A DNA stretch of 64,000 bases from Verrucomicrobium spinosum DSM 4136 = JCM 18804 (GCF_000172155.1 NZ_ABIZ01000001.1:7287105-7351104); one strand, 5' to 3'. Positions 1-9,408 are shown, counted from the stretch's first letter. Translations and numbers: made by a program. Notes: generated by a model from the sequence alone, not told the origin.

Positions 1-1326
1 GCCATCCATGTGGAAAGCACCCCGGGGAAAGGCTCACGATTCTTCTTCCGCCTTCCCGCCAGACACTCCGCTCCGGAGGAGCCCGGGCTCAGCTGGCCGG
101 AGGAGGTGCGGGACATTCGCGTCCTGGTCGCAGAACCGCATCCCATTGCCATGCTCGCCGTGCGGAATGCCCTGGAGGGCCTCACTCATCGTCCAGACTC
201 TGTATATGACGAAGAGTCCCTCACACTCGCACTTGCCGATGCGGACAAGCAATGGGACGTGCTCATTGTGGACCGCCGGCTCGCTGGAGACCACTTTACC
301 TCTCTCATGGCCAAACAAAAAGCCGAAGGCAACGCAGCCAAGCTGATCGTCTCTGGACAGATCACGGACAGTCTGACCGACGACCGACTGGGCGACCTCA
401 TGAACGGCCAGCTCACCCGCCCCCTGCGGCGGCTCCAGCTCCGCTCCGCGCTGATCCGCCTCATGAAACCCGCGGAGACGGAGTCCGAGAAAAACGCTGC
501 CCCTGCCGATACCCCCAATGGGCGGGCGTCCGATCATATCCCTCACATGCTGGTGGTGGAGGACAATGAAGTGAACGCGCGACTGGCGATTCTCCTCCTG
601 GAAAAGCTGGGTTACACGTATGAACTGGCCCGGGATGGTGCAGAAGGGCTGGATCGCTTCACCTGCGGAAAGTTTGACGCCGTACTGATGGATTGTCATA
701 TGCCAGTGATGGATGGGTATGAGGCCACCCGCCGCATCCGGGCGCTGGAGGAATCAACGGACTGGCAGAGACCTCATTCGAGAATCATTGCCATGACTGC
801 CAATGCCATGACCGGCGAGCGTGAACGCTGTCTGCTGGCCGGCATGGACGATTACCTCGCCAAGCCCCTGAAGGCCACGCTTCTGATGGAGACCCTGTCC
901 CGAGTACCGGTGATCACCCAGCGCGAGGCGAATCCCTCTGCGGCGAGTGTGAGCGCCCATGATGAGGCCGACTGCCGTCAGGCATTGAGGCAGCTTGTAG
1001 AGGAGATCAGCCTGGAGGCCGCCGTGGAGCTTGTCGGGCGCTGGCTCCATGACGCGCCCAGCCGCATCGATGAGATGATCCGGCTGGCTGGCGGTTCCGA
1101 ACAGGCGGTGCTGAAGAGGGTCGCGCACTCCCTCAAAGGCAGCAGTTCACTCTTTGGTCTGACCAGGCTGATCAATCTATGCCACGATATGGAAAAACTG
1201 GCCGAGGCCAACATCAAGACGGGTCAAGCCCCTCTGGCTGCAGAGATGGTGGCCACGTTTGATGAAGTGGAGACATTCCTCAAAACTGAACTGGAAAAAT
1301 TCACCTCCCAGACGGGCAACCTATGA
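1..1326 (+). CDS. hybrid sensor histidine kinase, C-terminal part (cut by window edge)
   Basis: The reading frame is open from base 1, so the gene starts upstream. The first visible residues (about 4-18, TPGKGSRFFFRLP) are the G2 box and last strand of a HATPase_c domain. A degenerate receiver-like domain follows (about nt 110-470). Next comes a canonical receiver (nt 546-905) with the ED acidic pair, phospho-acceptor Asp at 691-693 in LMDCHMP and the AKPL lysine. The C-terminus is an Hpt domain with phospho-His at 1126-1128 in AHSLKGSS. This is the order of a multistep phosphorelay kinase, normally membrane bound. The stop overlaps the next start by 4 nt (ATGA), so it is translationally coupled to polysaccharide genes and probably controls or accompanies their synthesis. 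The sensor part and kinase core are not visible. Confidence 0.9.
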   Translation, partial: AIHVESTPGKGSRFFFRLPARHSAPEEPGLSWPEEVRDIRVLVAEPHPIAMLAVRNALEGLTHRPDSVYDEESLTLALADADKQWDVLIVDRRLAGDHFTSLMAKQKAEGNAAKLIVSGQITDSLTDDRLGDLMNGQLTRPLRRLQLRSALIRLMKPAETESEKNAAPADTPNGRASDHIPHMLVVEDNEVNARLAILLLEKLGYTYELARDGAEGLDRFTCGKFDAVLMDCHMPVMDGYEATRRIRALEESTDWQRPHSRIIAMTANAMTGERERCLLAGMDDYLAKPLKATLLMETLSRVPVITQREANPSAASVSAHDEADCRQALRQLVEEISLEAAVELVGRWLHDAPSRIDEMIRLAGGSEQAVLKRVAHSLKGSSSLFGLTRLINLCHDMEKLAEANIKTGQAPLAAEMVATFDEVETFLKTELEKFTSQTGNL

Positions 1327-2528
1327 AGCTGCTGTACGTTCACGAGCGATTCGGTGCCCTGGCCGGTGCGGAAGCGAACGCCTTCATCACGGGCCAGGAA
1401 TTGGGAGGCCGGGGCCATGTCCTGGGCTTGCTCCACGGCCCCTCCACCGGCAAAAATGAGGCTGCCTGGCACGCCGCCTTTCCCCACACGTTTGCCCTGC
1501 CGCCCCCGGAAGAGGGCACCTATGCCGCGACCCGCCGGGCTCTGGAGCAATTCCAGCCTGACGCGGTGTATGTGCACAAGATGGCGGATTTAAAGGTGAT
1601 AGCCGCCCTCGTGGATTCACAAGTCCCACTCGTCCGCATGGTGCACGACCATGACATCTACTGCATGCGGAGTTACAAGTACAATTACTTCACCCGCGAG
1701 ATCTGCACCCGGCCGGCTTCCGCAGCGTGCGTGTTCCCCTGTCTGGCCTCTCTGGTGAAGAACTCCGGGGGTGGGTTCCCTTTAAAGTGGGTGAGCTACT
1801 CTGAGAAAAAGCGGGAGATCCGCATGAACCAGCAATTCAACCGGATGATCGTGGTGACGCGATACATGCGGGACGAGCTGCTCCGCAACGGGTTTGATCC
1901 GGAGCGCATCAAGATCCTGGCCCCGGTCCCCCGCATGGGGGAGGCCGGGCTCCGCAGCTCTTTCAGTGACCGGAACCTGATCATCTATGCCGGTCAGATC
2001 ATCCGCGGGAAAGGGGTGGATGTGCTGCTGGAATCCCTGGCACGAGTGAAGTCCCCCTTTGAATGCATCATTCTGGGCGACGGCAACCACCGTGAATACT
2101 GTGAGCAGCTCAGCCGGAATCTGGGCCTGGACAAGCGGGTGACCTTCAAGGGCTTCATTCCGCAGGAGGAACTGAAGTCCTACTACCGGGAATGCAGCGT
2201 CGTCGCGCTAAGCAGCGTGTGGCCCGAGCCCATTGCCACCATTGGCCTGGAAGTCATGCGATATGCCCTGCCAGTGGTGGCATTTGATGCCGGGGGCATT
2301 TCCGACTGGCTGGAAGATGGGCACAACGGCCGCCTCATCCCGTGGATGGACCGGGACCGTTTTGCCCATGCGCTGGACGAACTGCTGCGCAACAAGGCAC
2401 TCGCCCGCCAAATGGGCGAGAACGGTTTCCACATCGTGTCCGAACGGTATGATTTCCCGTCGTACATTTCCAGTCTTGAAGAAGTATTTTCCAGCCTGAT
2501 CCGCCCGGCTCTTTCGGAGCATCCGTGA
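1323..2528 (+). CDS. GT4 family glycosyltransferase
   Basis: A 401-residue retaining glycosyltransferase of the group 1/GT4 type, expected to transfer a sugar from a nucleotide-sugar donor to a lipid-linked glycan in the cytoplasm. The C-terminal half carries the GT4 signature: IIYAGQIIRGKGVDVLLESL for the donor-domain start, then EPIATIGLEVM as the EX7E-type motif, then VVAFDAGGISDW. The N-terminal half has a cluster of cysteines near residues 116-145 (YCMRS, REICTRP, AACVFPC) seen in one GT4 subgroup; its role is unknown. It starts 4 nt inside the kinase gene. Sugar and linkage cannot be told from sequence. Confidence 0.88.
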   Translation: MKLLYVHERFGALAGAEANAFITGQELGGRGHVLGLLHGPSTGKNEAAWHAAFPHTFALPPPEEGTYAATRRALEQFQPDAVYVHKMADLKVIAALVDSQVPLVRMVHDHDIYCMRSYKYNYFTREICTRPASAACVFPCLASLVKNSGGGFPLKWVSYSEKKREIRMNQQFNRMIVVTRYMRDELLRNGFDPERIKILAPVPRMGEAGLRSSFSDRNLIIYAGQIIRGKGVDVLLESLARVKSPFECIILGDGNHREYCEQLSRNLGLDKRVTFKGFIPQEELKSYYRECSVVALSSVWPEPIATIGLEVMRYALPVVAFDAGGISDWLEDGHNGRLIPWMDRDRFAHALDELLRNKALARQMGENGFHIVSERYDFPSYISSLEEVFSSLIRPALSEHP

Positions 2529-2595
2529 CCTAATCTCGATAGATTCCCCCACTTGAGGGTGATTACAACCCGCTCTCCTGCGGTAGGTTTTCGTC

Positions 2596-3348
2596 ATGGC
2601 ACATCCCATCCACGAGACTGATCGCAAACTGGTCGCCCGCTACCTGAAGGCAGGCAGCCCGTGTGGGCGGGCAAAAATGCGTCTGCAACTGGCGGCCACC
2701 CGGCTGGGCTGGTGCCTGTTCACCACGGCCTCCGCTGCGATCAAGCGAATGCTGGATGTGGTCATCGCCATCTTTGCGCTCCTGCTGCTTTCCCCCCTTT
2801 TCCTCCTGATCGCCGTGCTCGTAAAGCGGGATGGCGGCCCCGTCTTCTTCAAGCAAACCCGCACGGGCCTCCGCGGCAAGACCTTTGGCATGCTCAAGTT
2901 CCGGTCCATGTGTGTGGACGCAGAGGCCCGGCTCAAAGCCTTGCTGGCGCAGAATGAGAAGGCAGGCGGGGTGACGTTCAAGATGACCAACGACCCCCGG
3001 GTGACGCCGGTGGGGCGGTGGATCCGCCGGGCATCCGTTGATGAACTGCCCCAGTTCTGGAATGTGCTGAAAGGGGAGATGTCCATCGTGGGGCCGCGCC
3101 CTCCCCTGCCGCGGGAAGTGGCGCTGTACACTCAGGCAGACCGCCTGCGCCTCTGCGTGAAGCCGGGCATCACATGCCTCTGGCAGGTGGGTGAGCGCAA
3201 GGGCGAGCTGTTCGAAGTGGGAGACCGCAATGCCATCACCTTTGATGAGCAGGTCAAGCTGGATGTCCGCTACATCGAGCACCAGTCCACTGCCAAGGAT
3301 CTGTGGCTGATGATCAAGACCCTGCCCGCCATGCTCCTTGGGAAATAA
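2596..3348 (+). CDS. polyprenyl-phosphate hexose-1-phosphate transferase (bacterial sugar transferase)
   Basis: 250 residues, a single-domain (ExoY-like) initiating transferase. It would move a hexose-1-phosphate from a UDP-sugar to undecaprenyl phosphate, starting polysaccharide repeat-unit assembly at the inner membrane. Visible hallmarks are the KRMLDVV start of the membrane hairpin and a hydrophobic segment (about residues 52-75). Further on are the GLRGKTFGMLKFRSM loop, RASVDELPQFWNVLKGEMS with the catalytic acidic pair, and the VGPRPPLPRE motif. It lacks the extra N-terminal membrane domain of WcaJ/WbaP proteins. It lies 67 nt after the GT4 gene in the same direction. Family assignment is firm; sugar identity is unknown. 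Confidence 0.92.
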   Translation: MAHPIHETDRKLVARYLKAGSPCGRAKMRLQLAATRLGWCLFTTASAAIKRMLDVVIAIFALLLLSPLFLLIAVLVKRDGGPVFFKQTRTGLRGKTFGMLKFRSMCVDAEARLKALLAQNEKAGGVTFKMTNDPRVTPVGRWIRRASVDELPQFWNVLKGEMSIVGPRPPLPREVALYTQADRLRLCVKPGITCLWQVGERKGELFEVGDRNAITFDEQVKLDVRYIEHQSTAKDLWLMIKTLPAMLLGK

Positions 3349-3370
3349 CCACCCGGCAACCGCACCTCTC

Positions 3371-4567
3371 ATGAACGCCATCCTCGTCTGCCCTGATTCC
3401 CGGCCTGCGGAGACTCCTTTCCGGGGCACGAAACCCTTGGGGCTCATGCCCATCCTCGGGGAACCCCTTCTGTTCAGATGGCTTTCTGAACTCGCAGGGA
3501 AGGGCCACACTCACGTGTTGATTCTCGCCGCCGACCGGCCTGACCACGTCAGGGACGCTGTGGCTGGTGGTCGCTACTGGGGACTCCATGTTGAGGTGGT
3601 GGCAGTCCCCAGGGAACTCACGCCGGAAGAGGCGGAGCTCCGCTATGGCCACCGTCTTCCCCTCACGGGCCGCCCCCTGGTCATTGTCACGGATCACCTG
3701 CCTGGAACAGGGCGCGCCGCCCGCCGCCTCTGGAGCACGCGCCGACAGACCCACGAGTATCTCAGCCAGACGTTGCAGATGCCGGAAGTGTGCGGCGGCC
3801 TGACCATGCGCCAATGTCAGCCGGGCATCTGGATCAGCACCAAAGCCGTGGTCCACCCTTCCGCCCGCCTGGAGGCCCCCCTGTGGATCGGCCCCCACGT
3901 CACCGTGAAATCCGGTGCCCGGATGGGTCCCAACACCGTCCTGGAAACAGGATGCACCGTGGACCGGGACGCCACGGTCATCGAGAGCTGGCTCGGCCCC
4001 GATACCTACTTGGGAGCCGGTGCCGAATTGCGCGAATCCCATGCATGGGGTGAGCATCTGGTGGACTGGAAGGATCACACCAGCCTGGAGGTGCGGGATG
4101 CGTTTGTCATGCACAACCTCAACCGGCCAGTCAGCACCCGCGCTCATGTGCCTGGTCTGCCGGAGCGGATGCTGGCAATGCTCATCATGATCGCCCTGGC
4201 CCCCCTGGTGCTTGGGAAAAAGTTCCTGGCGCGGCGCCACCGCTCCGCCATGCCGCCGATTGTGCAGCGCTGGCCGGAACTCTGGCAGGTCTGGCGGGGG
4301 GGGATTTCTCTCGTAGGACTCAGACCCGTTGTTTCATGTTCCCTGGCAGGCATTGAAAACGAAGTGCGTGAAATCTGGTGCAGCCAGCCTCAGGGGGTCT
4401 TCACTCTGGCAGACAGCCTTGGCCAGGACCCTTTGCAATTTCCTGAAGCCCTCGCTTATGCCGCCTGCTTCGCCTCAGACAACCGGCGCGCGACGCGCCT
4501 GAAGATCTTGTTCGGTGCCATTCAAAAGATGCTCTTCAAAGATAATTTTCAACCCTCCGTGCCATGA
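3371..4567 (+). CDS. nucleotidyltransferase-like / left-handed beta-helix protein with sugar-transferase-like tail
   Basis: The ATG at 3371 gives about 398 residues; an ATG at 3338 would add 11 but overlap the previous gene. The N-terminal region resembles NDP-sugar pyrophosphorylases (KPLGLMPILGEPLLFRWL), but the GxGTRL nucleotide loop is replaced by CPDSRPAETPFRGT, so activity is doubtful. The middle (about residues 155-250) is a hexapeptide-repeat beta-helix. The C-terminal 130 residues resemble a bacterial sugar transferase core: a hydrophobic stretch after RMLAML, then a WQVWRGGISLVGLRP stretch. The DE catalytic pair of the upstream enzyme is not seen. It is probably a non-enzymatic or regulatory partner in glycan assembly. 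Confidence 0.75.
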   Translation: MNAILVCPDSRPAETPFRGTKPLGLMPILGEPLLFRWLSELAGKGHTHVLILAADRPDHVRDAVAGGRYWGLHVEVVAVPRELTPEEAELRYGHRLPLTGRPLVIVTDHLPGTGRAARRLWSTRRQTHEYLSQTLQMPEVCGGLTMRQCQPGIWISTKAVVHPSARLEAPLWIGPHVTVKSGARMGPNTVLETGCTVDRDATVIESWLGPDTYLGAGAELRESHAWGEHLVDWKDHTSLEVRDAFVMHNLNRPVSTRAHVPGLPERMLAMLIMIALAPLVLGKKFLARRHRSAMPPIVQRWPELWQVWRGGISLVGLRPVVSCSLAGIENEVREIWCSQPQGVFTLADSLGQDPLQFPEALAYAACFASDNRRATRLKILFGAIQKMLFKDNFQPSVP

Positions 4568-5280
4568 ACTTTGCCCACGAAAAGCGGATCTTGTCTCTCA
4601 AGTCCCCTCCCGTGTTCGATCGCGAACACGCTCCCGCCTGGAGGACTCAGGCCCTCGAAGCGCTCTCCGCAGGACAGGTTTACTGTGAGATAGACATGGA
4701 ATCGACCCAGCAGATGGACAGCGTGGGCCTCGCCAGCCTCCTCTCCATTCGCGAGATGGTCGAAAAACGGACCGGACACGTGCGCCTCGTCAACCCTTCA
4801 TCCGCCATCACCCAATTGCTCGAAGTCACGCGGATGCACCGCTACTTCGAAATCGCCACCTTTCGTTTTGAGAGCCCCCTCGTGGACCAGCGCCCCATCC
4901 TCGTGATCGAGGACGAGCCTCACATTCGCACCGTCACCGAGCTGGTGGTCAAGCCCCTGGGGAGGCCGGTGATCAGCGCGGGAGACGGGGAGGAAGGCAT
5001 CAAAGCCGCCATCCGCCATCATCCAGCCGCCATCCTTCTGGACTACCTCATGCCGGTGATGGACGGGAAGGAGACGCTCAAACGGCTCCGGTCCCATGCA
5101 GAGACGCGGGACATCCCCGTCATCATCATCAGTGCGAACGAGAAGCTCTCGACCCCCCTGCTCAAGAGCATGTGCGCAGCAGATGCCTTCGTCAGCAAAC
5201 CCTTCTCGCCGGCAGAACTTCGCAGTGAGGTCCACCGCCTGATCCAGGAACGCATTCACCAACCCTCCCCTGCTCACTGA
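4564..5280 (+). CDS. STAS domain-response regulator receiver fusion
   Basis: 238 residues. The N-terminal 100 residues are a STAS (anti-sigma-factor-antagonist type) domain with the conserved MDSVGLASLLSIR motif, in which the Ser after Asp is the usual phosphorylation site. Residues about 113-235 form a complete receiver with ED, phospho-Asp in LLDYLMPVMDG, a Ser in IIISA and the SKPF lysine. The fusion suggests a partner-switch protein whose STAS output is gated by phosphorylation from a kinase, plausibly the hybrid kinase at the start of the operon. The start overlaps the preceding stop by 4 nt (ATGA). Confidence 0.87.
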   Translation: MNFAHEKRILSLKSPPVFDREHAPAWRTQALEALSAGQVYCEIDMESTQQMDSVGLASLLSIREMVEKRTGHVRLVNPSSAITQLLEVTRMHRYFEIATFRFESPLVDQRPILVIEDEPHIRTVTELVVKPLGRPVISAGDGEEGIKAAIRHHPAAILLDYLMPVMDGKETLKRLRSHAETRDIPVIIISANEKLSTPLLKSMCAADAFVSKPFSPAELRSEVHRLIQERIHQPSPAH

Positions 5281-5281
5281 C

Positions 5282-6484
5282 ATGAAACGCGTGTTGCCCT
5301 TGTTTGTCATGGTGGATGCGTGCGGCTGGGAGATCGTGCGCCATGATCCTTTTTGCCAAGGCCTGGCCCCGCACCGCAGCCGGTTGGATAGTGTGTTCGG
5401 CTACAGCAGCAGCTGTGTCCCGAGCATCCTGAGCGGCCGGTGGCCGGATGAGCACCATAACTGGTGTTACTTCGTTCATGATCCGGAACGCTCCCCCTTC
5501 AAGTCGCTCCGCTGGCTCCAGTGGCTGCCAAAGTCCATCACAAGCCGCCGGATTTTCCGCCGCCTTATCACCCGGCTGGCCAAGAAAAGGCTAGGCTTCA
5601 AAGGCTACTTTGACCTGTATAACATCCCGTTCCAACACATCCACCGCTTCGACTTCACAGAAAAGCGCAGCCCGCTGCAGCCCGGGGGCATGAACCGTGG
5701 TGCAAACATCTTCGACGAACTGGTGCAGAGGAAGCTCCCCTATTTCGTGAGCGACCCGGGGGCCAGCGAGGAGGCAAACCGTGACCAACTCGCCCGCGAA
5801 CTTGCTGAGGGCACCATCGAGTTTGCCTTCATGTACTGGGCCGGACTGGACGGACTCCTGCACCGGGTTGGCAACACGTCGCCGGAGGTGCCTGCCAAAC
5901 TTCGCGAGTACGAATGCTGGATCCAGAGCCTGATGGATGCGGCGGCCCAGCACTATGATGAAGTGCATCTGTACGTTTTCAGCGACCACGGCATGGCGAA
6001 CTGTACGGAGCACGTGGACCTGATGAGCCAGATCCAGCCACTGAATCTTGAATTCGGGGAGGACTACGCAGCGGTGTACGACAGCACGATGGCGAGGTTC
6101 TGGTTCTTCAACGAACCGGCGCGGGAGAAAATCACCGCGCTGCTGGAGCGTCGTGTGCCTCAGGGGCGGATTCTTCCAGAGGCTGAACTCAAGTCGATGC
6201 GGACCCCGATCGCGGACGGCTATTTCGGCGAACTGATCTTCCTCCTTCATGAAGGGGTGCTGCTCGTCCCCAGTCACATGGGGGAGAGGCCCATCACCGC
6301 CATGCACGGGTATCACCCGGATGCGCCCCAGAGCTACGCCGCCCTGTTCACGAACCAGGCCCGGCTTCCAGAGGAGGTCACTGCCATCCCCCACATCCAT
6401 CGTCTGATGATGCATGAGGTGAATCAAAAGCAAGCGGCACGCACCGCCGACAAACCCCGAATCCCAGCCCTTCAGTCAGCATGA
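5282..6484 (+). CDS. alkaline-phosphatase-superfamily hydrolase (phosphodiesterase/sulfatase-like)
   Basis: 400 residues. Metal-site motifs of the alkaline phosphatase fold are in order. They are an N-terminal Asp in MVDACGWEIV, a nucleophile region in YSSSCVPSILSG (Ser/Thr before VPS), the VFSDHGM motif with paired metal ligands near residue 235, and a late GYHPD His. No signal peptide is seen, so it acts in the cytoplasm or is unprocessed. Its place inside a polysaccharide operon suggests removal or transfer of a phospho- or sulfo-substituent, but the substrate is unknown. It starts 1 nt after the previous stop and overlaps the next start by 4 nt. Confidence 0.8.
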   Translation: MKRVLPLFVMVDACGWEIVRHDPFCQGLAPHRSRLDSVFGYSSSCVPSILSGRWPDEHHNWCYFVHDPERSPFKSLRWLQWLPKSITSRRIFRRLITRLAKKRLGFKGYFDLYNIPFQHIHRFDFTEKRSPLQPGGMNRGANIFDELVQRKLPYFVSDPGASEEANRDQLARELAEGTIEFAFMYWAGLDGLLHRVGNTSPEVPAKLREYECWIQSLMDAAAQHYDEVHLYVFSDHGMANCTEHVDLMSQIQPLNLEFGEDYAAVYDSTMARFWFFNEPAREKITALLERRVPQGRILPEAELKSMRTPIADGYFGELIFLLHEGVLLVPSHMGERPITAMHGYHPDAPQSYAALFTNQARLPEEVTAIPHIHRLMMHEVNQKQAARTADKPRIPALQSA

Positions 6485-7278
6485 AGATCATGACCCTTTC
6501 CTCCCCCCCGGAATCCGTTGGCAAACCAGCCCCTCCCTCCCGCATCTGGCACAGCTTCATGACGAGGCTTCTGTTCAAGTTCATCCTGCCCCGGCTTCGA
6601 ACCGTGAAGATCGAAGGTGTCCGGCTGGATGTCTCAGGCATGAGCCCTGTAATGAAGAACAACCTGCGTCTTGGCCGTTACGAGGTGCAGGAACGTCTTC
6701 TGGCGGCACGCGCCGTGAAGAAGGAGGATGTCGTCCTGGAACTCGGGGCTGCGATTGGCTTCATCGGTCTTTATTGCCGCAAAGTTCTAGGGGTGCGTGA
6801 TTGCATCAGCGTGGAGGCCAATCCCGACACCCTGCAAAGGCTCAGGCACAACTATGCACTCAATGCCCTGACGCCCCATGTCATTCATGCGGCCGCCGCC
6901 AGCCAAGACGGAGAGCTGACACTGCATGCCGACGGTGAGTTCTGGGAGAATTCCCTCATTGATCAGGGCAAAGGCGCCACCTCGTTCACCGTCCCGGCAT
7001 TAAGCCTGGCGTCATTGGTTCGCGGTATGAACAATGCCCCCACAGTCCTCATTGCGGACATCGAAGGAGCCGAGCAGTATCTGGACCTCTCCGGACTCCC
7101 CGACAGTGTGCGAACCATCATCATGGAGGTGCACCCCACGGTGATCGGCCAGGAGGCGGTTGACCACATCTTGAACACGCTCAAATCCATGCGCTTCACC
7201 CTAAGAGGCTGGGAAGAGAACACCTTCTGGGCAGAGAGAAAGGTTCACCCAGACAGGTCATCCTCGCAAGGTCATTAG
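6481..7278 (+). CDS. FkbM family SAM-dependent methyltransferase
   Basis: 265 residues. After a basic N-terminus there is a class I methyltransferase core. Motif I is VVLELGAAIGFIGLYC, followed by SVEANPDTLQRL for the acidic ribose-binding position. Later comes the FkbM-type VLIADIEGAEQYL motif, then IIMEVHP. FkbM enzymes O-methylate sugars or related hydroxyl groups, so glycan methylation fits the operon. The start is coupled to the previous stop (ATGA). It is the last gene of the operon; the next gene converges from the other strand about 100 nt downstream. Confidence 0.87.
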   Translation: MKIMTLSSPPESVGKPAPPSRIWHSFMTRLLFKFILPRLRTVKIEGVRLDVSGMSPVMKNNLRLGRYEVQERLLAARAVKKEDVVLELGAAIGFIGLYCRKVLGVRDCISVEANPDTLQRLRHNYALNALTPHVIHAAAASQDGELTLHADGEFWENSLIDQGKGATSFTVPALSLASLVRGMNNAPTVLIADIEGAEQYLDLSGLPDSVRTIIMEVHPTVIGQEAVDHILNTLKSMRFTLRGWEENTFWAERKVHPDRSSSQGH

Positions 7279-7377
7279 TTGGCGGGCGGAGCAGTCGTTG
7301 GAGGGCTGTATCAAGCCCTTCCCGCACCAGATTGAGATCCAGTGGACACACATCACAGACTGCGCCGCCAGGCACGT

Positions 7378-9408
7378 TCACGTGCGGGGCGGCACGGGAA
7401 GCTTGTCCTCGGGTATGTGGCTCAAGGTTCTCGCAGGGATGCTGGTCATGGAGAACCATGAGGCCAGGGTGCGCGCCATGCCCGGGTTGAACAACACCTC
7501 CCGCATAAAGAGGTCGCGGGCCAGCGCCGCGAGTTTGCCACGCATCGTGCCCAGCTTCATTCCCCATGCGGCACGACGGGTCGCGATGCGGGACGCTTTT
7601 GAACGGATGCGGTCATACGCTGATGACCATGCCCGGGCCGTCGATGGCTGGGGATCGTCCTGCATCGAGAGCAGTGTCAGGGCGAGGAGTTCAGCATCCG
7701 CAAAGCCGGTGTTCATGCCCTGACCGCCAATGGGGCTCATGACATGGGCGGCATCTCCGCAGAGAAAAACGCGTCCATCACCATAGGTCTCGCTCTGCAT
7801 CCAGCGCGGACTGAAGCTGCTGGTCGCCGTCACCCCCGATGGGGAAACACAAATGCCCGTGCGCTGCTGCACGATCTCCATCAACGCAGTTGCATCCGCA
7901 TCCGTCACCGCTGCCTCGGTCTGGACGACCCAGCGCCTCATGTTTCCAGGGAGAGGAAACGACTCCACCGCGCCATCTGCGGTGAAAAACAAGTGCGCCT
8001 CCCTGTCCAGGCACGAGTGGTCGGGAATGTCCGCCATGATGAAATGACAACCGTAGCTGCCTCCATGACTGCGGATGTGGAGCATCTCACGAATCCTGCC
8101 CCGGGACCCGTCACAGGCCACCATATGCCTGCAGGTCACCACGTCATCCTGCGCACCAGAAACCGTCACCGTCACCTGCGAGGCATCTTGTGTGAGTGCT
8201 TTGACCTCCGTGCCGTAGGAGATGGAAGCACCGGGATACTTGAGCAGGTTCTGGTGCAGCACCTTCATCACCACGTGCTGGGGGATGCTCAACACAAACC
8301 GATAGGCACCCTCCAGCTTGGAGAAGTCGCAGACTCCCAGCAGACCTGTCTGCCCATGAACCATGACGCGATCTATGAACACCCCCTGCTGGATCAGCTC
8401 AACATCAAGTCCGAGCGTTCTAAGGATTTCCAGCGAGGGGGGCGTGATCCCGATTGCCAGGGAGGGCCGGACATGGCCCTCGCTCTTCTCAAAGATCCGC
8501 ACACTTCTCCCCTGTCGGGCAAGCAGATTGGCCAGCAGCAATCCCACCGGCCCAGCGCCTGCGATGACCACATCATATTCCGCCGGCGGCACCGGTGTCA
8601 CTCCCTGGGGCCGACACCGGAACTTCGGCACCCAGTAAGGCACGCTGTTTTGATACCTCGCAAAGGCCTCGCCGTAGTAGCGCAAATAGCGCTTTTCTTT
8701 CAGCAGCGGGGCCGCCAGGCAGTAACTCGTCCATAGGACCGCGGCGTAAAGGTGATCCGGCGTCCAGACCGGTGCCGTCCACAGGATGAGTGCGAACGAA
8801 AGATAGATGGGCTGGCGGACATGGCGGAATGTGCCAGAGCGGCTGAAAGGCTTGTAAGAAGGTGACTCATTCCGCCAGACGCTACGCCATCCCACGCTGC
8901 CCACCTGCACATCCATCCCCGCGTCATGCATGGACTTGGCCAGCAGCAGCCACGATGCTGCATAAAGAGCGTCCAACGCATAAAGGCACCATCCTGTCGG
9001 CGTCGCCCAGAGCACTCTGGATGGCGACCAAAGGAGGAAGACGAGCAGAAGTTGCAGGGCGGAGATGCCAGCGAAAATCGTGGTCGAAAGCGCACGCCCG
9101 AGCCCGAACGGTGCCAGCCCTCCCATCCACCTCCGGCCCCGGTCTGCCAGCAGCAAGCTGTGCACCGCGGCAAACTGGGCGAGAAGCAGGAAATTGGCAA
9201 CCAGCCGCCACCAGCCGGAAAACCGGCCCAAACCCCATGACAACCCCGAGTGCAGGCTGAAGAACATGGTCACGACCGAAGCTCCAAACAGCGCGTGACT
9301 CGCGCCGCCATAGGCCACGGCGACCCAACGCTGTGTGCTCGTGTAGGAGGGACTTGCGTGAGGTGACGCAGCCTTCACCTTCTGGGAACGAGTGCCCGGA
9401 TCAGACAT
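7378..9408 (-). CDS. membrane methyltransferase (ICMT/NnrU-like)-FAD monooxygenase fusion
   Basis: 676 residues from two enzymes. Residues 1 to about 270 are a multi-span membrane domain ending in the isoprenylcysteine carboxyl methyltransferase-like pattern FRHVRQPIYL then a C-terminal RYLRYYGEAFARYQ, which binds SAM. Residues about 277-676 are a UbiH/PHBH-type flavoprotein: VVIAGAGPVGLLLANLL (FAD Rossmann), CDGSRGRIRE, and GDAAHVMSPIGGQGMN (second FAD motif). In the Streptomyces srs cluster these two activities (SrsB, SrsC) are separate and convert alkylresorcinols to methylated quinones. The start has an excellent Shine-Dalgarno (AGGAGGTGAT, 5 nt before ATG) and overlaps the end of the polyketide synthase gene, so the two are co-translated. 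Confidence 0.87.
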   Translation of the reverse strand: MSDPGTRSQKVKAASPHASPSYTSTQRWVAVAYGGASHALFGASVVTMFFSLHSGLSWGLGRFSGWWRLVANFLLLAQFAAVHSLLLADRGRRWMGGLAPFGLGRALSTTIFAGISALQLLLVFLLWSPSRVLWATPTGWCLYALDALYAASWLLLAKSMHDAGMDVQVGSVGWRSVWRNESPSYKPFSRSGTFRHVRQPIYLSFALILWTAPVWTPDHLYAAVLWTSYCLAAPLLKEKRYLRYYGEAFARYQNSVPYWVPKFRCRPQGVTPVPPAEYDVVIAGAGPVGLLLANLLARQGRSVRIFEKSEGHVRPSLAIGITPPSLEILRTLGLDVELIQQGVFIDRVMVHGQTGLLGVCDFSKLEGAYRFVLSIPQHVVMKVLHQNLLKYPGASISYGTEVKALTQDASQVTVTVSGAQDDVVTCRHMVACDGSRGRIREMLHIRSHGGSYGCHFIMADIPDHSCLDREAHLFFTADGAVESFPLPGNMRRWVVQTEAAVTDADATALMEIVQQRTGICVSPSGVTATSSFSPRWMQSETYGDGRVFLCGDAAHVMSPIGGQGMNTGFADAELLALTLLSMQDDPQPSTARAWSSAYDRIRSKASRIATRRAAWGMKLGTMRGKLAALARDLFMREVLFNPGMARTLASWFSMTSIPARTLSHIPEDKLPVPPRT

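Noticed and set aside
7744-8736. 330-residue frame on + strand
   Set aside because: Antisense to the monooxygenase half of the fusion protein; His/Arg-rich shadow.
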